From the NCBI GenBank assembly GCA_018660825.1, contig JABJJO010000108.1:1-61259 (forward strand): DNA of 61,259 bases. Reading direction: 5' to 3'. This document shows, piece after piece, positions 46,866-57,295 of this stretch (positions are counted from its first letter, which is position 1; each line of letters opens with the position of its first letter). The notes under the pieces were generated by a model, which was not told the origin of the DNA, made no database searches, and saw only the letters and a program-made list of their open reading frames with translations. Source of the DNA: Planctomycetaceae bacterium (GTDB taxonomy: Bacteria; Planctomycetota; Planctomycetia; Pirellulales; Pirellulaceae). Both the position numbers and the translations under genes were made by a program.

Positions 46866-47630
46866 TCATCCACCGAGCACTTGCAACAATTCGCCCGCGG
46901 ATCGAATCACATCGGTAGCACCACCCGTGAGGAAGATGGCTTTCGCGGATTCGTGTTTTTCGGTTTGTTCATCTTCGCTAAGAACTTGCAATTCGTCATA
47001 CGTCAATCCGACATCGTTACCTGTTAGGGTAATAGCAACGCTTCGCACTCCAGCGTTTAATCCTGCCAAGACATCCGGCATCGTATCCCCCACCTTGACC
47101 ACATCAGCGACAGACTGAACCTTGAGTTCTTGCATGCACTTAAAAATCAACCACGGAGCAGGTCGACCGTTAGGTACTTCATCTGAACAAGCGCGAAAAT
47201 CGACGGCCAATCCCGCCGCAGCCAAATCTTCCCATACTGGATCTGCAACAACCCGTGGATAACCCGTAGTCGCGGCGATTTTGATATCACAATTGCGTAA
47301 CGTCTCAAACAGTTCCAGCACACCAGGAATAATATCCACGTGTTCACGAGCAACCTTAATCTGCAGCGGCATAAATGTATCGTATACGTGCTGAACGTCG
47401 TCATCAGACCATGCTCGACCCTGAGCGACTTCCCAGCGACTGGCAATATCCGGAACTTCCAACAACGTCTGAATATGGTCTCGCTTATGCAACCCCATCG
47501 GGCCGCGAGCTTCAGCGACAGAAATCTCTACGCCCATGGATGCGAACGCTTGCACAAACGCCGAAATCGGAGCAAAACACCCGTGGTCAATAATTGTACC
47601 GGCCATATCAAAGATCACTAGTTTTGTCAT
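46866..47630 (-). CDS. phnX: Phosphonoacetaldehyde hydrolase
   Basis: HAD-superfamily C-P bond hydrolase of 254 residues that splits phosphonoacetaldehyde to acetaldehyde and phosphate. Nucleophile Asp8 is in F-D-M-A-G-T (7-12). Lys49 in G-P-M-G-L-H-K-R-D-H is the Schiff-base residue that defines PhnX. T-T-G-Y-P-R and K-V-G-D-T-M-P-D-V are the HAD motifs II and III/IV. It precedes phnW. No phosphonate transporter or regulator is adjacent, so uptake must be encoded elsewhere. Confidence 0.95.
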   Translation of the reverse strand: MTKLVIFDMAGTIIDHGCFAPISAFVQAFASMGVEISVAEARGPMGLHKRDHIQTLLEVPDIASRWEVAQGRAWSDDDVQHVYDTFMPLQIKVAREHVDIIPGVLELFETLRNCDIKIAATTGYPRVVADPVWEDLAAAGLAVDFRACSDEVPNGRPAPWLIFKCMQELKVQSVADVVKVGDTMPDVLAGLNAGVRSVAITLTGNDVGLTYDELQVLSEDEQTEKHESAKAIFLTGGATDVIRSAGELLQVLGG

Positions 47631-47773
47631 ATTATTTTGGTATTTCTTTCATCGATATTGGTTGGGAAGGGCCCCTGTAGCCGCCCGCTTTTCGGTACAT
47701 TGTAAACCATAAATCCTATTTGTGGCAATTCGTGGTCCGCCAGCCGCGTTTGTTTTAGTGGGCCCTGCTACGA

Positions 47774-48832
47774 TTAACGGCGTGCCACAAGCCATCTCCG
47801 TATCATCCGTTCCCATTCATATGCCGCTGGCCGGACAGACGCTAATGCAGTGCTCAGTTGAAACACCTGTTCAAACAACTCACAGATAATCTCGGCGATC
47901 ACGTCAACATGACTGCGAAACTCGGCTTGCTTAGCTACTTCGATCATCTGTGAATAGGATAGATGATTGGCAATCTCAGATAATCGCGTGTCGCAATTCC
48001 ATTCACCATTAATACGGGTCAACTTATACTTGTCCAACAGACGTTGGTTACGGATTTTTTGATAAACCCGATTTTGTTTAAGCACCTCGCGTAACAAACC
48101 TTCGGTGCGTGGTTCCCACACGTAAGGGTACATTTGTCCGAGCAATCCATAAGGTTGACCTATCCGCATGTAGTGAATTTGCGACATTTCAACGGGTGCC
48201 CGTGAGACAGAACCTAATACCCGCTCCCAATCGAGCCCTAGTTCTTTAACGCCTATTTCATGAATGGACACTAAATCCTGAATGGGCCTATTTGCTGGTG
48301 TATATTTCCCATCAAGCAAATGCATGTCGATTCCAGGTTGAATGGACTTAATCAGGCAATCGCCCACGATGTGTGCTAGCCAGCCAAAAATGTATGCTAA
48401 TTTTCGTTCACCTTTTCCATACCGCTGTACCACATCCTCGCAAACAACCGCGACATAGTCATGTAAATGATCCCACGGCAGCGTGTGCTTTCTTTGGTCA
48501 CCTTTCCATCCAAAGATCAAATGCGACCTACCATAAAACAAATCCGCAATTTCACTCGGACGATACTCTGCTCCTTGGTGCAGCAACTTCCACGGTACAA
48601 CGGGACCCCCAGTTAGCGGACTTTGCTGCAGAGCAACAGTTCCATAACCAACTGATTTTCCTGTATCAACACAAACCGCTTCTGGTAGTGTTTGAATATC
48701 TGCTCCTAAGTACGCGCCAGACAAAAAGCTATCAAAGTGTCGATGTATCAGACCGCCAACTGGCATTCTTCTTTCAATTGCTTTTCGACCCGCCAAAATT
48801 GCATACAGCGTATGGCCAACAACACCACTCAT
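47774..48832 (-). CDS. Zinc-dependent phospholipase C-like protein
   Basis: A 352-residue protein without a clear signal peptide. H-T-L-Y-A-I-L-A-G near the start and G-W-L-A-H-I-V-G-D near residue 154 resemble helices of the S1-P1 nuclease/zinc phospholipase C fold (PF00882), where His and Asp residues bind metal; H-R-H-F-D-S-F-L-S-G-A-Y-L-G-A-D near 31 adds a further His/Asp set. No heme, membrane helix or secretion signal is seen. Its proximity to phnX/phnW hints at phosphonolipid or phospholipid turnover, but the 143-base gap argues against a single operon. Assignment is tentative. Confidence 0.55.
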   Translation of the reverse strand: MSGVVGHTLYAILAGRKAIERRMPVGGLIHRHFDSFLSGAYLGADIQTLPEAVCVDTGKSVGYGTVALQQSPLTGGPVVPWKLLHQGAEYRPSEIADLFYGRSHLIFGWKGDQRKHTLPWDHLHDYVAVVCEDVVQRYGKGERKLAYIFGWLAHIVGDCLIKSIQPGIDMHLLDGKYTPANRPIQDLVSIHEIGVKELGLDWERVLGSVSRAPVEMSQIHYMRIGQPYGLLGQMYPYVWEPRTEGLLREVLKQNRVYQKIRNQRLLDKYKLTRINGEWNCDTRLSEIANHLSYSQMIEVAKQAEFRSHVDVIAEIICELFEQVFQLSTALASVRPAAYEWERMIRRWLVARR

Positions 48833-48848
48833 AATTTCTTCCTACCCC

Positions 48849-50249
48849 CTACCTATAAAGCGCGAGCATGGGTTTGCCAACTGAGACAGGAAACGGCCTG
48901 TCCAGTTCATCATAAAAATGCGAGTGCGGCTCGATACCTAACGCATGAAACATTGTCGCCGCTACATCCCATGGAGCGTACCGTTGATCAACAACTTCCC
49001 CGCCAAAGCGATCTGTCTTACCAATCACCGCACCGCGTGTCACCCCTGCGCCAGCTAGGAAAATAGAATAAGCACTTGCCCAGTGCTTTCGTCCCGCGCT
49101 CGCGCCTGCGAAATTCTTTTCTAATGCAACAACCGGTGCTCTACCAAATTCGCCCATCACAATCACCAGCGTTGTTTCCAGCAACCCGCGATTATCAAGG
49201 TCTTTGATCAATGCCGTAATTGTCTTATCAAATCTCGGAATGAGATGCTTCTTCAAGGCTGGAAAAATATCGTTATGAGTATCCCAGCCGTATTCCTCAA
49301 TTTCATCAGGTGCTAAATCTTGTCCGCGATTCGTGTGATTGAATATCACATTCACATACGGCACCTGCGCTTCTACCAACCGTCGACCCAGCAAACAAGC
49401 TTGTCCTGACCGATATCTGCCATAGTTGTCGCGAGTTTTGGCGGATTCCTTGTTAAGATCAAAAGCCGACACCACGTGTGGCGAAGTCAGCATATCAACT
49501 GCTTGCCCATAAAATCGATTGTTATTGCGTACTTGCTCGTTAGCATCCAAGGCCGTTTGATTGCGGTCTAAGGATTTCTTAAGTTGAATCAATTTCCGCA
49601 TCCTAATTTCGCTCAAGCGAGATTCATAACTAAGTCCAGGAATGGCAATTTCATCACTTGTCGGATCGCCTACCATGAGCGGGTCATAGGATTTCCCCAA
49701 AATACCGCCATACATGCCGGGAGCAATATTGATGGGAATTAGAGCAGGGCCGTTTATGTAAACGGAATCGTAGGGAAAGCGTGACTCGAATGGCAAACGA
49801 TTCAGTATAGAACCGAGCGCTGGCAAATCTGTCGGCTTGGGCAGGGGGTTCGTAGACAAACTTGGGTAATAGCGGCCGGTCATGGTTAAATAGGTCGCAC
49901 TGCCGTGGTCTAAGTCCTCGTGCGCCATACTTCGTACTAAAGTAAATCGATCAGCAATGGATGCGAGTCCGTGCATGTCCTCGGTGAAATGAATGCCTGG
50001 CAATTTAGTTTGTAACGGTAAGAATGCTCCTCGGATGTGTTCGGGAGCATCTGGCTTGGGATCCCACATGTCAATCTGACTTTGTCCACCGCTGGCAAAA
50101 ATCGTAAGTACGCTTTTAGCTCGGCCAAACCCAGTCACTTCACTGCTTCTTGCTTCTCCTGTTAGTCCCAACATCGCACCGGACGCCATCTGTAAACAGC
50201 GACGACGACTTAATGTAGATTGATGCGAGTTTTCAAATAAATTGAGCAT
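48849..50249 (-). CDS. DUF1501 protein
   Basis: A 466-residue DUF1501 protein. The ATG at 50249 begins M-L-N-L-F-E-N-S-H and is followed by S-R-R-R-C-L-Q-M-A-S-G-A, a twin-Arg signal; the longer frame to 50267 uses TTG. The bases just before it contain TATAAT, so the mRNA may have a very short leader. Landmarks G-G-Q-S-Q-I-D-M-W-D-P-K-P, M-G-E-F-G-R-A-P and K-H-W-A-S-A-Y are present. It stands 16 bases before the phospholipase-like gene and may be co-transcribed with it. Confidence 0.92.
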   Translation of the reverse strand: MLNLFENSHQSTLSRRRCLQMASGAMLGLTGEARSSEVTGFGRAKSVLTIFASGGQSQIDMWDPKPDAPEHIRGAFLPLQTKLPGIHFTEDMHGLASIADRFTLVRSMAHEDLDHGSATYLTMTGRYYPSLSTNPLPKPTDLPALGSILNRLPFESRFPYDSVYINGPALIPINIAPGMYGGILGKSYDPLMVGDPTSDEIAIPGLSYESRLSEIRMRKLIQLKKSLDRNQTALDANEQVRNNNRFYGQAVDMLTSPHVVSAFDLNKESAKTRDNYGRYRSGQACLLGRRLVEAQVPYVNVIFNHTNRGQDLAPDEIEEYGWDTHNDIFPALKKHLIPRFDKTITALIKDLDNRGLLETTLVIVMGEFGRAPVVALEKNFAGASAGRKHWASAYSIFLAGAGVTRGAVIGKTDRFGGEVVDQRYAPWDVAATMFHALGIEPHSHFYDELDRPFPVSVGKPMLALYR

Positions 50250-50441
50250 CTTTTCATTATAGCCCAATCGTTGTTTATTGGTTGTCCGTCGCTGTTGAAT
50301 CTAATGATGTTCTGCACGCATCGCTGCTACGGATGTGATTTAGTTTGCTGCCATATCGTCCACGATGAAAATGTGCATAATGGGCAATTCACCTGCCGTT
50401 TTCCGCCTAAACATCCCGCCTCCACTACGATTACCACACAC

Positions 50442-51758
50442 ATGTCCTCCTCAAGTACAGCTGTAACACTTTCTAACGACGCAGCGGATGGCGGCATGCA
50501 TCGCGGCTGGTGGATTCTGACAGTGGCTTTCACAGCCATTTTCATGTCAGCGCCTGGGCAATCGCACTCCATTGGTACGTTCCGCGACATGATGATCCGT
50601 AGTATGGATAATGTAACCGACACCCAGTATTCCACAGCCTATCTATTTGGAACGCTTTTTAGCGGTTTTGCGTTACCGTTTTTAGGACCACTCATTGATC
50701 GCTTTGGCGCCCGTACACTACTCCCGCTAACATCCATGTTCCTCGCCGCAGCTTGCATCCTGATGTCACGCGTCGAGCATTTGCCATTGTTGTATCTCAG
50801 CTTGGGAATGCTGCGGCTATTTGGGCAAGGCTTGATGTGCCTACTGGCTACTTGGTTAATTGGCGAATGGTTCCAAGAAAAACGTGGTCTCGCAATGGGA
50901 TTGATGGGGGTTGGCGGCGCACTAAGCGTCATGATATTCCCGATGCTCAATCGATACTTCATGCTGAACTATGACTGGCAAACAGCTTGGTTGGCACTAG
51001 CCGTCATTCTCTTAGTCACCTTCGTCATCCCACCCTGGTTGACAATCCGCAACCGTCCGGAAGACGAAGGCCTTTATCCAGATTGGGAACATCAACCACC
51101 CGCGGAGCATTCCTCGCGTACTGGCGAATATTCACCACATATCACTCAGGAAACATGGACGCGCCGCGAAGCGTTGCGCGACCCTACGTTTTGGAAATTG
51201 GTTATGTGCATCACCTGCACCGCCATTGTTGGGACAGGAGTGATCTTTTACGCGGATCGAGTTCTCGAGCGGGTGGGGATGTCCGGTAACGAACCATATT
51301 ATGTGTTAGCGCTGCAAGCGATTTTGGCAACGATTACGTGTATCGTAGCAGGATATTTAACGGCTAAGATCCAAGCACGCTATTTATTGGCAACCGCTAT
51401 GTTTCTCCTAGCCGCAGCGATGGGCATATTAGTCACGATGTCCAGTCCCTGGATGGCGTTGCCTTTTGCTATTTTGGGAGGCATTCATGGCGGAATTATA
51501 CGGACGGTGGGCAGTGTCGTATGGGTTAATTATTATGGTCGCGAGCACCAAGGTGCAATCGCTGGCGCTGCGGTTAGCGTCTCTGTAGCAGGTTCCGCAT
51601 TGGGACCACTACCGCTCGCCATCTCCGAGGACATCTATGGAACTCCTGGACCTGCAATGATTTTGTTTATGTGCTTGCCAATCATCGCTGGAATTATCGT
51701 GTTATCCGCCGCCCCACCAAAACGAAATACCGTTGAGTCTTCATCGGGGACGGCATAA
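50442..51758 (+). CDS. Major facilitator superfamily transporter
   Basis: A 438-residue membrane transporter with about 12 hydrophobic helices. The frame is open upstream to 50271, but those 57 residues are hydrophilic, Cys/His-rich and overlap the region that must hold promoters, so ATG 50442 is taken. After helix 2, D-R-F-G-A-R resembles the MFS motif A; the centre has a cytoplasmic loop around 235-270. The overall pattern fits the monocarboxylate/oxalate-formate type (G-Q-S-H-S-I-G-T-F-R at the first helix). Substrate is unknown; a small organic acid is the best guess. Confidence 0.85.
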   Translation: MSSSSTAVTLSNDAADGGMHRGWWILTVAFTAIFMSAPGQSHSIGTFRDMMIRSMDNVTDTQYSTAYLFGTLFSGFALPFLGPLIDRFGARTLLPLTSMFLAAACILMSRVEHLPLLYLSLGMLRLFGQGLMCLLATWLIGEWFQEKRGLAMGLMGVGGALSVMIFPMLNRYFMLNYDWQTAWLALAVILLVTFVIPPWLTIRNRPEDEGLYPDWEHQPPAEHSSRTGEYSPHITQETWTRREALRDPTFWKLVMCITCTAIVGTGVIFYADRVLERVGMSGNEPYYVLALQAILATITCIVAGYLTAKIQARYLLATAMFLLAAAMGILVTMSSPWMALPFAILGGIHGGIIRTVGSVVWVNYYGREHQGAIAGAAVSVSVAGSALGPLPLAISEDIYGTPGPAMILFMCLPIIAGIIVLSAAPPKRNTVESSSGTA

Positions 51759-51761
51759 ATA

Positions 51762-52937
51762 TTACTTGGCCGAGTCAATTGCCTTTGTAACGGCGCGGCG
51801 AAATTCCTCACGTGGATTATCAAATCCAGCAGATTGTGACAACGCCATTCCAACAACTTTGCGGGACGGGTCAATCCAGACAAATGTTCCTTCACTACCG
51901 GTATGTGAATACGACGCGTCGTCATGCACTTTCCAGCCAAGTCCATAATAACTCGTTCGGTCCAAGCGTTCCGCTGCGGAGTATATTTCCTTCGTTACCG
52001 GAAAAGTCGCCTGCTGAACACTCCGCCTCGAAAGAATACGTGACCCCTGATATTTACCTTGCCCTAAAAACATCTGACAAAATTTTGCGTAATCTTCTGC
52101 GGTCGACACCATTCCACCCGATGCGCGTACAAACGGAACACGCATGCGAGCTTCTCGCTTAAAACGTATCGACCATTCGTCACTGTCATTTTTTGTGGAC
52201 ACCCCATACACAACTGACATTTCCTCAATGCGTCCGACTGGCGGGGGGTTACTTGAATCCACCATCCCCAGTGGTTCATAGATATTTGAAATCAGGAACT
52301 GCTCTAGCGACTCCCCTGACACTTTTTCAACCAACGCGCCAATCGTGTTGTAGGCCGCATTGTTGTAGCTATAGCTCACGCCCGGTTCTATCGAAGGAAC
52401 AATTTTGGCCAATCGATTCACCTCTGACTGCAAATTCGGTCGTCGCGGGAAATCTTCATCAGGCTCCAGTAACGGAAAAACAAACAACGATTTAAAACGC
52501 CAGCCGCTGGTATGCGAAAGCATCTGTTTGATCGTAATTTCCCGATGTGCATCGTTATCAAACGCCGGTAGGTATTTGGACACGCGATCTTCAATCGACA
52601 ACAATCGACGCTGTTGCAGAATTAACACGGCAGTTGCTACAACGGCCTTGGTATTGGAAGCCATTCGCAGCAGAGTGTCAGTTTGCATTTCAGCTTGAGC
52701 CGCTTTATCACGCCAACCCAACGCCTCCGATACCACAATCTCGCCTTCATGAACCACGTATAAAATAACATTGGGCAATTTTCCCTGTTTAATCCGACTG
52801 CGGTAAACATCGACCGCCTCGCTCAGCAGTTCGTTTCCTGCGACTGGCTCTGTCGTGCAATACTGCGAGCATGCCAAAAAAAACACCGCTGAGTAGCACG
52901 CCATTTTTCGGATTTGTAGTAACGCCCTAATGTTCAC
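51762..52937 (-). CDS. Serine hydrolase, beta-lactamase class C / penicillin-binding-protein-like, probable lipoprotein
   Basis: A 391-residue exported serine hydrolase. A GTG at 52937 overlaps the symporter stop; the start is not certain. The N terminus (F-F-L-A-C) resembles a lipobox with Cys23. Catalytic motifs are S-N-T-K (Ser94, Lys97), Y-N-N after Y-S, and H-T-G in S-Y-S-H-T-G-S-E-G. These match class C beta-lactamase/DD-peptidase folds; most environmental members are esterases. The overlap with the symporter gene suggests translational coupling, and the hydrolase could release a substrate that the symporter takes up. Confidence 0.88.
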   Translation of the reverse strand: MNIRALLQIRKMACYSAVFFLACSQYCTTEPVAGNELLSEAVDVYRSRIKQGKLPNVILYVVHEGEIVVSEALGWRDKAAQAEMQTDTLLRMASNTKAVVATAVLILQQRRLLSIEDRVSKYLPAFDNDAHREITIKQMLSHTSGWRFKSLFVFPLLEPDEDFPRRPNLQSEVNRLAKIVPSIEPGVSYSYNNAAYNTIGALVEKVSGESLEQFLISNIYEPLGMVDSSNPPPVGRIEEMSVVYGVSTKNDSDEWSIRFKREARMRVPFVRASGGMVSTAEDYAKFCQMFLGQGKYQGSRILSRRSVQQATFPVTKEIYSAAERLDRTSYYGLGWKVHDDASYSHTGSEGTFVWIDPSRKVVGMALSQSAGFDNPREEFRRAVTKAIDSAK

Positions 52938-54750
52938 TAGCTTTACCTGCCCCACTAGGAATATGAATATTCTCTACCATTTTTTGGACATACCGCGGTG
53001 GCGGTGGACTCACTGTATTTACCAGAAACGCAGTGGCAAAATTAATCAGCATACCAAGCGTCCCAATTCCTTCTGGCGAAATGCCAAACAAGTATTGTTC
53101 CTTGGTGCCACCCATGAATTGAAAATAGACAATATAACCTAACGTAAATCCGATTCCACAGATCATGCCAGCGATCGCTCCTTCGCGACTCATCCGTTTG
53201 GCAAAAATCCCCAACAGTAGCGTAGGAAAGAAGGACGAAGCCGCTAAGCCAAATGCAAATGCAACTGTCTTCGCGATGAAAGCCGATGGCGGATTAATGC
53301 CAAAATATGACGCGACAATGAGTGATACTAGGGCTGCAACGCGGGCATAGGCAACCTCTTCCTTGTCTGACAAATCAGGTTTGATGATTTTCTTCATCAG
53401 GTCGTGCGAAATCGATGTGGATAGCACTAGCAGTAATCCGGCTGCCGTGGATAACGCAGCAGCTATGCATCCGGCCATCAACAAAGCGATTACCCATGGT
53501 GGCAAACCGGCCATATGCGGATTTGCCATCACCATGATGTCATTACCAAACCACAGCTCATTGGGGTTTGGATTTTTAGCCTCCTTATTGGCTAACAAAC
53601 GCTCTTGATGTTTTCCAAAAAGAACATCGGCACCAGATCCATCAGCCGGATACACAGGGGCTTTACCATCAAAGACATCGTTGGAATTCGTGTCTGATTC
53701 GGCGGGTCCATAATACTGAATAATGCCATCATCGTTTTTATCGACCCACGCCATCTGGCCAGTGGATTCGAATTCCTTAAACCATTTAGGAGCATCGACG
53801 TATGACGTTTGGTGCAGTTTTTCGATCAAATTAACTCGGGAGAAAGCTCCAATCGTCGGAGCTGTGAGATAGATGACTGCGATAAAAGCGAGCGTCCAGC
53901 ATGCTGATTTCCTAACCGCTAGTACGTCTTTTACAGTAAAGAATCTCACAATGACGTGGGGAAGACCCGCCGTGCCACACATCAATGCTGCGGTGATAAA
54001 AAACATGTCAACTTTGGATATGGAGCCGGACGTATAATGGGCAAAACCAAGCTCCGCGTTGATCGCATTTAGTTTATCCAGAAAGGGCACATGCTCTCCA
54101 CCAACGACATAGTCACCTATCAGGCCGAGTTGCGGAATGAAATTATCTGTAAGTGCAATGGCTATGTAAATTGCCGGAATGGTATAGGCGAAAGCCATCA
54201 CGCAGTATTGGGCGACTTGGGTATACGTGATCCCTTTCATGCCACCCATGCCAGCATAAAAGAACACAATCGCAGCGCCTATGATCACTCCCGCCGGTAT
54301 ACCAATTCCAAACAATTGCGAAAACACAACTCCGACGCCTCGCATTTGCCCCATGATATATGTCATGCAAATGAAGATAGCGCAAACGACTGCAACTCCG
54401 CGAGCAAGTTTTGAGTAATAGCGGTCGCCTATGAAGTCAGGAACGGTCGCTTTTCCAAACTTCCTGAGGTAGGGAACCATCAGTACGGTCAACAGGACAA
54501 AACCGCCAGTCCAGCCCATTAAGAATCGTGAGCCATCATAACCACCAATGGCCAACGACCCGGCCATCGAGATAAACGTCGCCGCGGACATCCAGTCGGC
54601 GGCTGTTGCCATACCATTCGCTAATGGTGAAACACCACCACCGGCAGTGTAGTATTCTTTAGTCGAACTTGCGCGCGACTTAAAAGCGATCCCGATATAG
54701 ATAGCAAACGAGATCCCAATAAAAATAAAATTCAGTGTGCTCTGTTCCAT
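52927..54750 (-). CDS. Sodium:solute symporter, large subunit (SSS family)
   Basis: A 607-residue membrane transporter with about 13 helices. It belongs to the SSS sub-group that works with a small DUF4212 subunit, encoded directly upstream. An aqueous insert at about 315-370 contains D-K-N-D-D-G-I-I-Q and [10 protein letters not shown], matching EF-hand/calcium-binding loops. The family imports acetate or other small organic acids with Na+. ATG 54750 is at the expected N terminus (M-E-Q-S-T-L-N-F). The stop overlaps the serine hydrolase start. Confidence 0.92.
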   Translation of the reverse strand: MEQSTLNFIFIGISFAIYIGIAFKSRASSTKEYYTAGGGVSPLANGMATAADWMSAATFISMAGSLAIGGYDGSRFLMGWTGGFVLLTVLMVPYLRKFGKATVPDFIGDRYYSKLARGVAVVCAIFICMTYIMGQMRGVGVVFSQLFGIGIPAGVIIGAAIVFFYAGMGGMKGITYTQVAQYCVMAFAYTIPAIYIAIALTDNFIPQLGLIGDYVVGGEHVPFLDKLNAINAELGFAHYTSGSISKVDMFFITAALMCGTAGLPHVIVRFFTVKDVLAVRKSACWTLAFIAVIYLTAPTIGAFSRVNLIEKLHQTSYVDAPKWFKEFESTGQMAWVDKNDDGIIQYYGPAESDTNSNDVFDGKAPVYPADGSGADVLFGKHQERLLANKEAKNPNPNELWFGNDIMVMANPHMAGLPPWVIALLMAGCIAAALSTAAGLLLVLSTSISHDLMKKIIKPDLSDKEEVAYARVAALVSLIVASYFGINPPSAFIAKTVAFAFGLAASSFFPTLLLGIFAKRMSREGAIAGMICGIGFTLGYIVYFQFMGGTKEQYLFGISPEGIGTLGMLINFATAFLVNTVSPPPPRYVQKMVENIHIPSGAGKASEH

Positions 54751-54787
54751 CGTCAGTTATGCTCTCACGTTGTTATAATTGTCCCGT

Positions 54788-55087
54788 CTAGTCCTTGGAA
54801 TCAACTGAATCGATGGAATCGGGCAGGAAATCAATATATCCATATTTAGAATCAAGGCGATACATTAATACGGCATAGGTAATTAGTAGCGACACAAAGC
54901 AAATAATTGACCCTTGTTGCGCCATCCAAAATCCGAAGGGGGCATTACCGACGTGTGGCATATTCTGATCCATCCACTCGCGAAACAAAATGCTACAACC
55001 AAGGCTTACCAAGAACCAAACCGCCAATATAGCGAGTGTTATATACAAACAGGCTTTGCGATGTTTGAGGGCATTAGAAGACGACAT
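54788..55087 (-). CDS. Symporter small subunit (DUF4212)
   Basis: A 99-residue protein with two membrane helices (about 14-36 and 52-74), the fixed partner of the downstream SSS large subunit. P-F-G-F-W-M-A-Q-Q-G-S at about 45-55 is the family signature. It ends 37 bases before the large-subunit gene, giving an operon: small subunit, large subunit, serine hydrolase. Confidence 0.92.
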   Translation of the reverse strand: MSSSNALKHRKACLYITLAILAVWFLVSLGCSILFREWMDQNMPHVGNAPFGFWMAQQGSIICFVSLLITYAVLMYRLDSKYGYIDFLPDSIDSVDSKD

Positions 55088-55312
55088 TGGGGATATGCTC
55101 AGCTAGAGGTTTGTTTGAGGGTTACGGATCTAATCACCTAATCTAAGCTAGTAGAATAAACCGTTTCAGTAGTACAAATCAAGTGCGGACGCAAAAACAT
55201 ACGGACTCGCAATAATTCGTAAGATTTTGTATCTTAACATCAAATATTCTGTCATTAATAACGAATAATGAATTGTTTACCAAATATCCTTCTATACAGG
55301 CAAAAGTAATCC

Positions 55313-55765
55313 ATGTCTGCAGATTCTCTATATTGCCCTAAGTGTGCAACTCCCGTTGCGCATGGGATCCCGGCATGCCCATCGTGTGGAGTACCATTTG
55401 TTCAACAAGCGGAAGCACCATCCGAGGGACAACCGGTGTATCAACAGCAACCGGTGTATCAACAGCAACCGGTGTATCAACAGCAACCGGTACCACATCT
55501 GTCAGAAGCCAACAGCAAAAAGATAACGGCAGGGCTCTGCGCGATATTTCTAGGCTACCTAGGAATCCATAAATTCATCTTAGGTTACCAAGGTGCAGGG
55601 TGGGTGTATCTCGGTTTATTCATCGGTGGCCTCATCACTTGCTTCGCCGCTATTTCGTTACCGATAATGGGGACGATTTCCTTCATCGAAGGTATCATCT
55701 ACCTCACCAAAACAGACGAAGAGTTCTACCACACTTATATGGTCAATCGTCGCGAGTGGTTCTGA
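55313..55765 (+). CDS. TM2-domain membrane protein with zinc ribbon and Q-P-V-Y repeats
   Basis: A 150-residue protein. An N-terminal zinc ribbon (C8, C11, C22, C25) is followed by a low-complexity segment of V-Y-Q-Q-Q-P repeats and then a TM2 domain: two membrane helices (about 72-94 and 100-122) with F-L-G-Y-L-G-I-H-K-F-I-L-G-Y. TM2 proteins are widespread small membrane proteins of unknown role. The repeat is encoded by exact 18-base copies. No partner gene is near. Confidence 0.88.
   Translation: MSADSLYCPKCATPVAHGIPACPSCGVPFVQQAEAPSEGQPVYQQQPVYQQQPVYQQQPVPHLSEANSKKITAGLCAIFLGYLGIHKFILGYQGAGWVYLGLFIGGLITCFAAISLPIMGTISFIEGIIYLTKTDEEFYHTYMVNRREWF
55431..55491 (+). repeat. 18-bp coding tandem repeat, three copies plus a partial one
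   Basis: Three perfect copies of AACCGGTGTATCAACAGC lie at 55431-55484, with the start of a fourth. They encode the repeated P-V-Y-Q-Q-Q of the TM2 protein. Identity at the base level suggests recent slippage. Confidence 0.95.
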
Positions 55766-55822
55766 CGCTTTCGGTGCTGCGTTGTTATTTATCTTTACTT
55801 GTGGGCGAAAACAGGGCGATTT

Positions 55823-57256
55823 TTAACTAACCAATTCACGAATCACCCGGGCGTCATAAACGTCGGTCAATTTTTCATCGCGACCATTTTTCTCGTGCAC
55901 TAGATCTTCATGATCAAGGCCCAGCAAATGTAAAATCGTTGCGTGATAGTCAGACATCTTTGTGCGATTGACGACCGACCGATAACCGAAATCATCGGTT
56001 TCTCCATAGGTTTGACCACCTTGAACACCGCCTCCAGCCATCCACACACTAAATCCATAAGGATGGTGGTCACGTCCCTCGGATCCCATCGATACTTTAC
56101 CACCTCGCAGTTCCGCACCGGGCGTGCGTCCAAATTCACCACCCCAAAGTACCAAGGTTGAATCCAGCAAGCCTCGTTGCTCCAGATCTTGCAATAGTGC
56201 GCCAATCGGTCCGTCGGTACGCTGGCAACAGGAACTCGTGTTTTTCACATTGTCAGAGTGTGTATCCCACGGCTGGCCACTCATCAGAATTTGCACAAAC
56301 CGCACGCCGCGTTCCACCAACCGCCGCGCCATAAGGCAGCGTTTTCCGTAAGACAGAGTCACCTTGTCCTCCAACCCATATGCCTTTTGAGTAACTGCTG
56401 TTTCCTGCGAGATATCCATCGCATCAGTGGCGGTTAATTGCATGCGCGCGGCTAATTCTAAATTAGAAATGCGCGCATCCAATTCCAGTTCGTGCGGATG
56501 ATTCACCTTGTGGCGTGCATTAATGGATCGCAATAAATCCAGCTTAGACTGACGCACTTGTTCTATTTGCATGTGCTTTGGATTCAAGTTTAAAACCGGC
56601 GTTCCCTCACTACGAAATGGTGTGCCTTGATAAACCGGCGGCAACCAACCGTTGGACCAATTTCGCACTCCGTCCACCGACTGACCGGCCGGATCCGGCA
56701 ATACTATATATGCCGGCAGGTTTTGGTTAACGGTGCCCAATCCATAAGCCGACCACGCACCGAGCGTTGGACGCCCGGGTGTAATCAATCCGGTTTGAGC
56801 CATCCAAATTGCCTGTTCGTGATTCCTATGTTCTGTGAACATAGACCGGATCACGGCGATTTTGTCGGCGTGCTTAGCGATGTTGGGCAGGCGGTCGGAA
56901 AACTCGACACCATTCTCGCCATATTTGCGAAACTTAAACGGCGTTCCGAATAGGTATTTCGTGCGATTCTCATCGTCGACTACACTGTCCGGTGGCGTTT
57001 TACCATGGTATTGATTCAACATTGGTTTTGGATCTAACAAATCAACCTGGCTAGGTCCGCCATGCATGAACAACTGTATCACTGATATCGCGCGAGGTTT
57101 AACGCCCGGTGAACGTTGGCTTAAATCGTGAATCCCTTTCGACGCAACGGCATCCTCGTGCAGCAGCGTAGACAAGGCCAAACCGCCGAATCCAGCACCC
57201 AGTTTCTGTAATACCTCCCGACGGGATCGTCTGGTTTGATTTGCTGTTTGATTCAT
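55823..57256 (-). CDS. DUF1501 protein, operon partner of the cytochrome
   Basis: A 477-residue DUF1501 protein. R-R-S-R-R-E-V-L-Q-K-L near 9 starts a twin-Arg signal. M-H-G-G-P-S-Q-V-D-L-L-D-P-K-P, L-V-L-W-G-G-E-F-G-R-T-P and G-R-D-H-H-P-Y-G-F-S-V-W-M-A-G-G-G are present. It starts 39 bases after the cytochrome gene and is its operon partner, with the redoxin-like gene upstream of both. Confidence 0.95.
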   Translation of the reverse strand: MNQTANQTRRSRREVLQKLGAGFGGLALSTLLHEDAVASKGIHDLSQRSPGVKPRAISVIQLFMHGGPSQVDLLDPKPMLNQYHGKTPPDSVVDDENRTKYLFGTPFKFRKYGENGVEFSDRLPNIAKHADKIAVIRSMFTEHRNHEQAIWMAQTGLITPGRPTLGAWSAYGLGTVNQNLPAYIVLPDPAGQSVDGVRNWSNGWLPPVYQGTPFRSEGTPVLNLNPKHMQIEQVRQSKLDLLRSINARHKVNHPHELELDARISNLELAARMQLTATDAMDISQETAVTQKAYGLEDKVTLSYGKRCLMARRLVERGVRFVQILMSGQPWDTHSDNVKNTSSCCQRTDGPIGALLQDLEQRGLLDSTLVLWGGEFGRTPGAELRGGKVSMGSEGRDHHPYGFSVWMAGGGVQGGQTYGETDDFGYRSVVNRTKMSDYHATILHLLGLDHEDLVHEKNGRDEKLTDVYDARVIRELVS

Positions 57257-57295
57257 TACATTCTCATCTTCTTTAATAGTTAACCAGTAAGTCGC

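Noticed and set aside
50271-50441. 57-residue N-terminal extension of the MFS transporter
   Set aside because: Hydrophilic and Cys/His-rich, unlike family members, and it occupies the divergent promoter region; ATG 50442 is preferred.
55431-55491. Short tandem repeat as a CRISPR array
   Set aside because: Copies are contiguous without spacers and encode a P-V-Y-Q-Q-Q peptide repeat.
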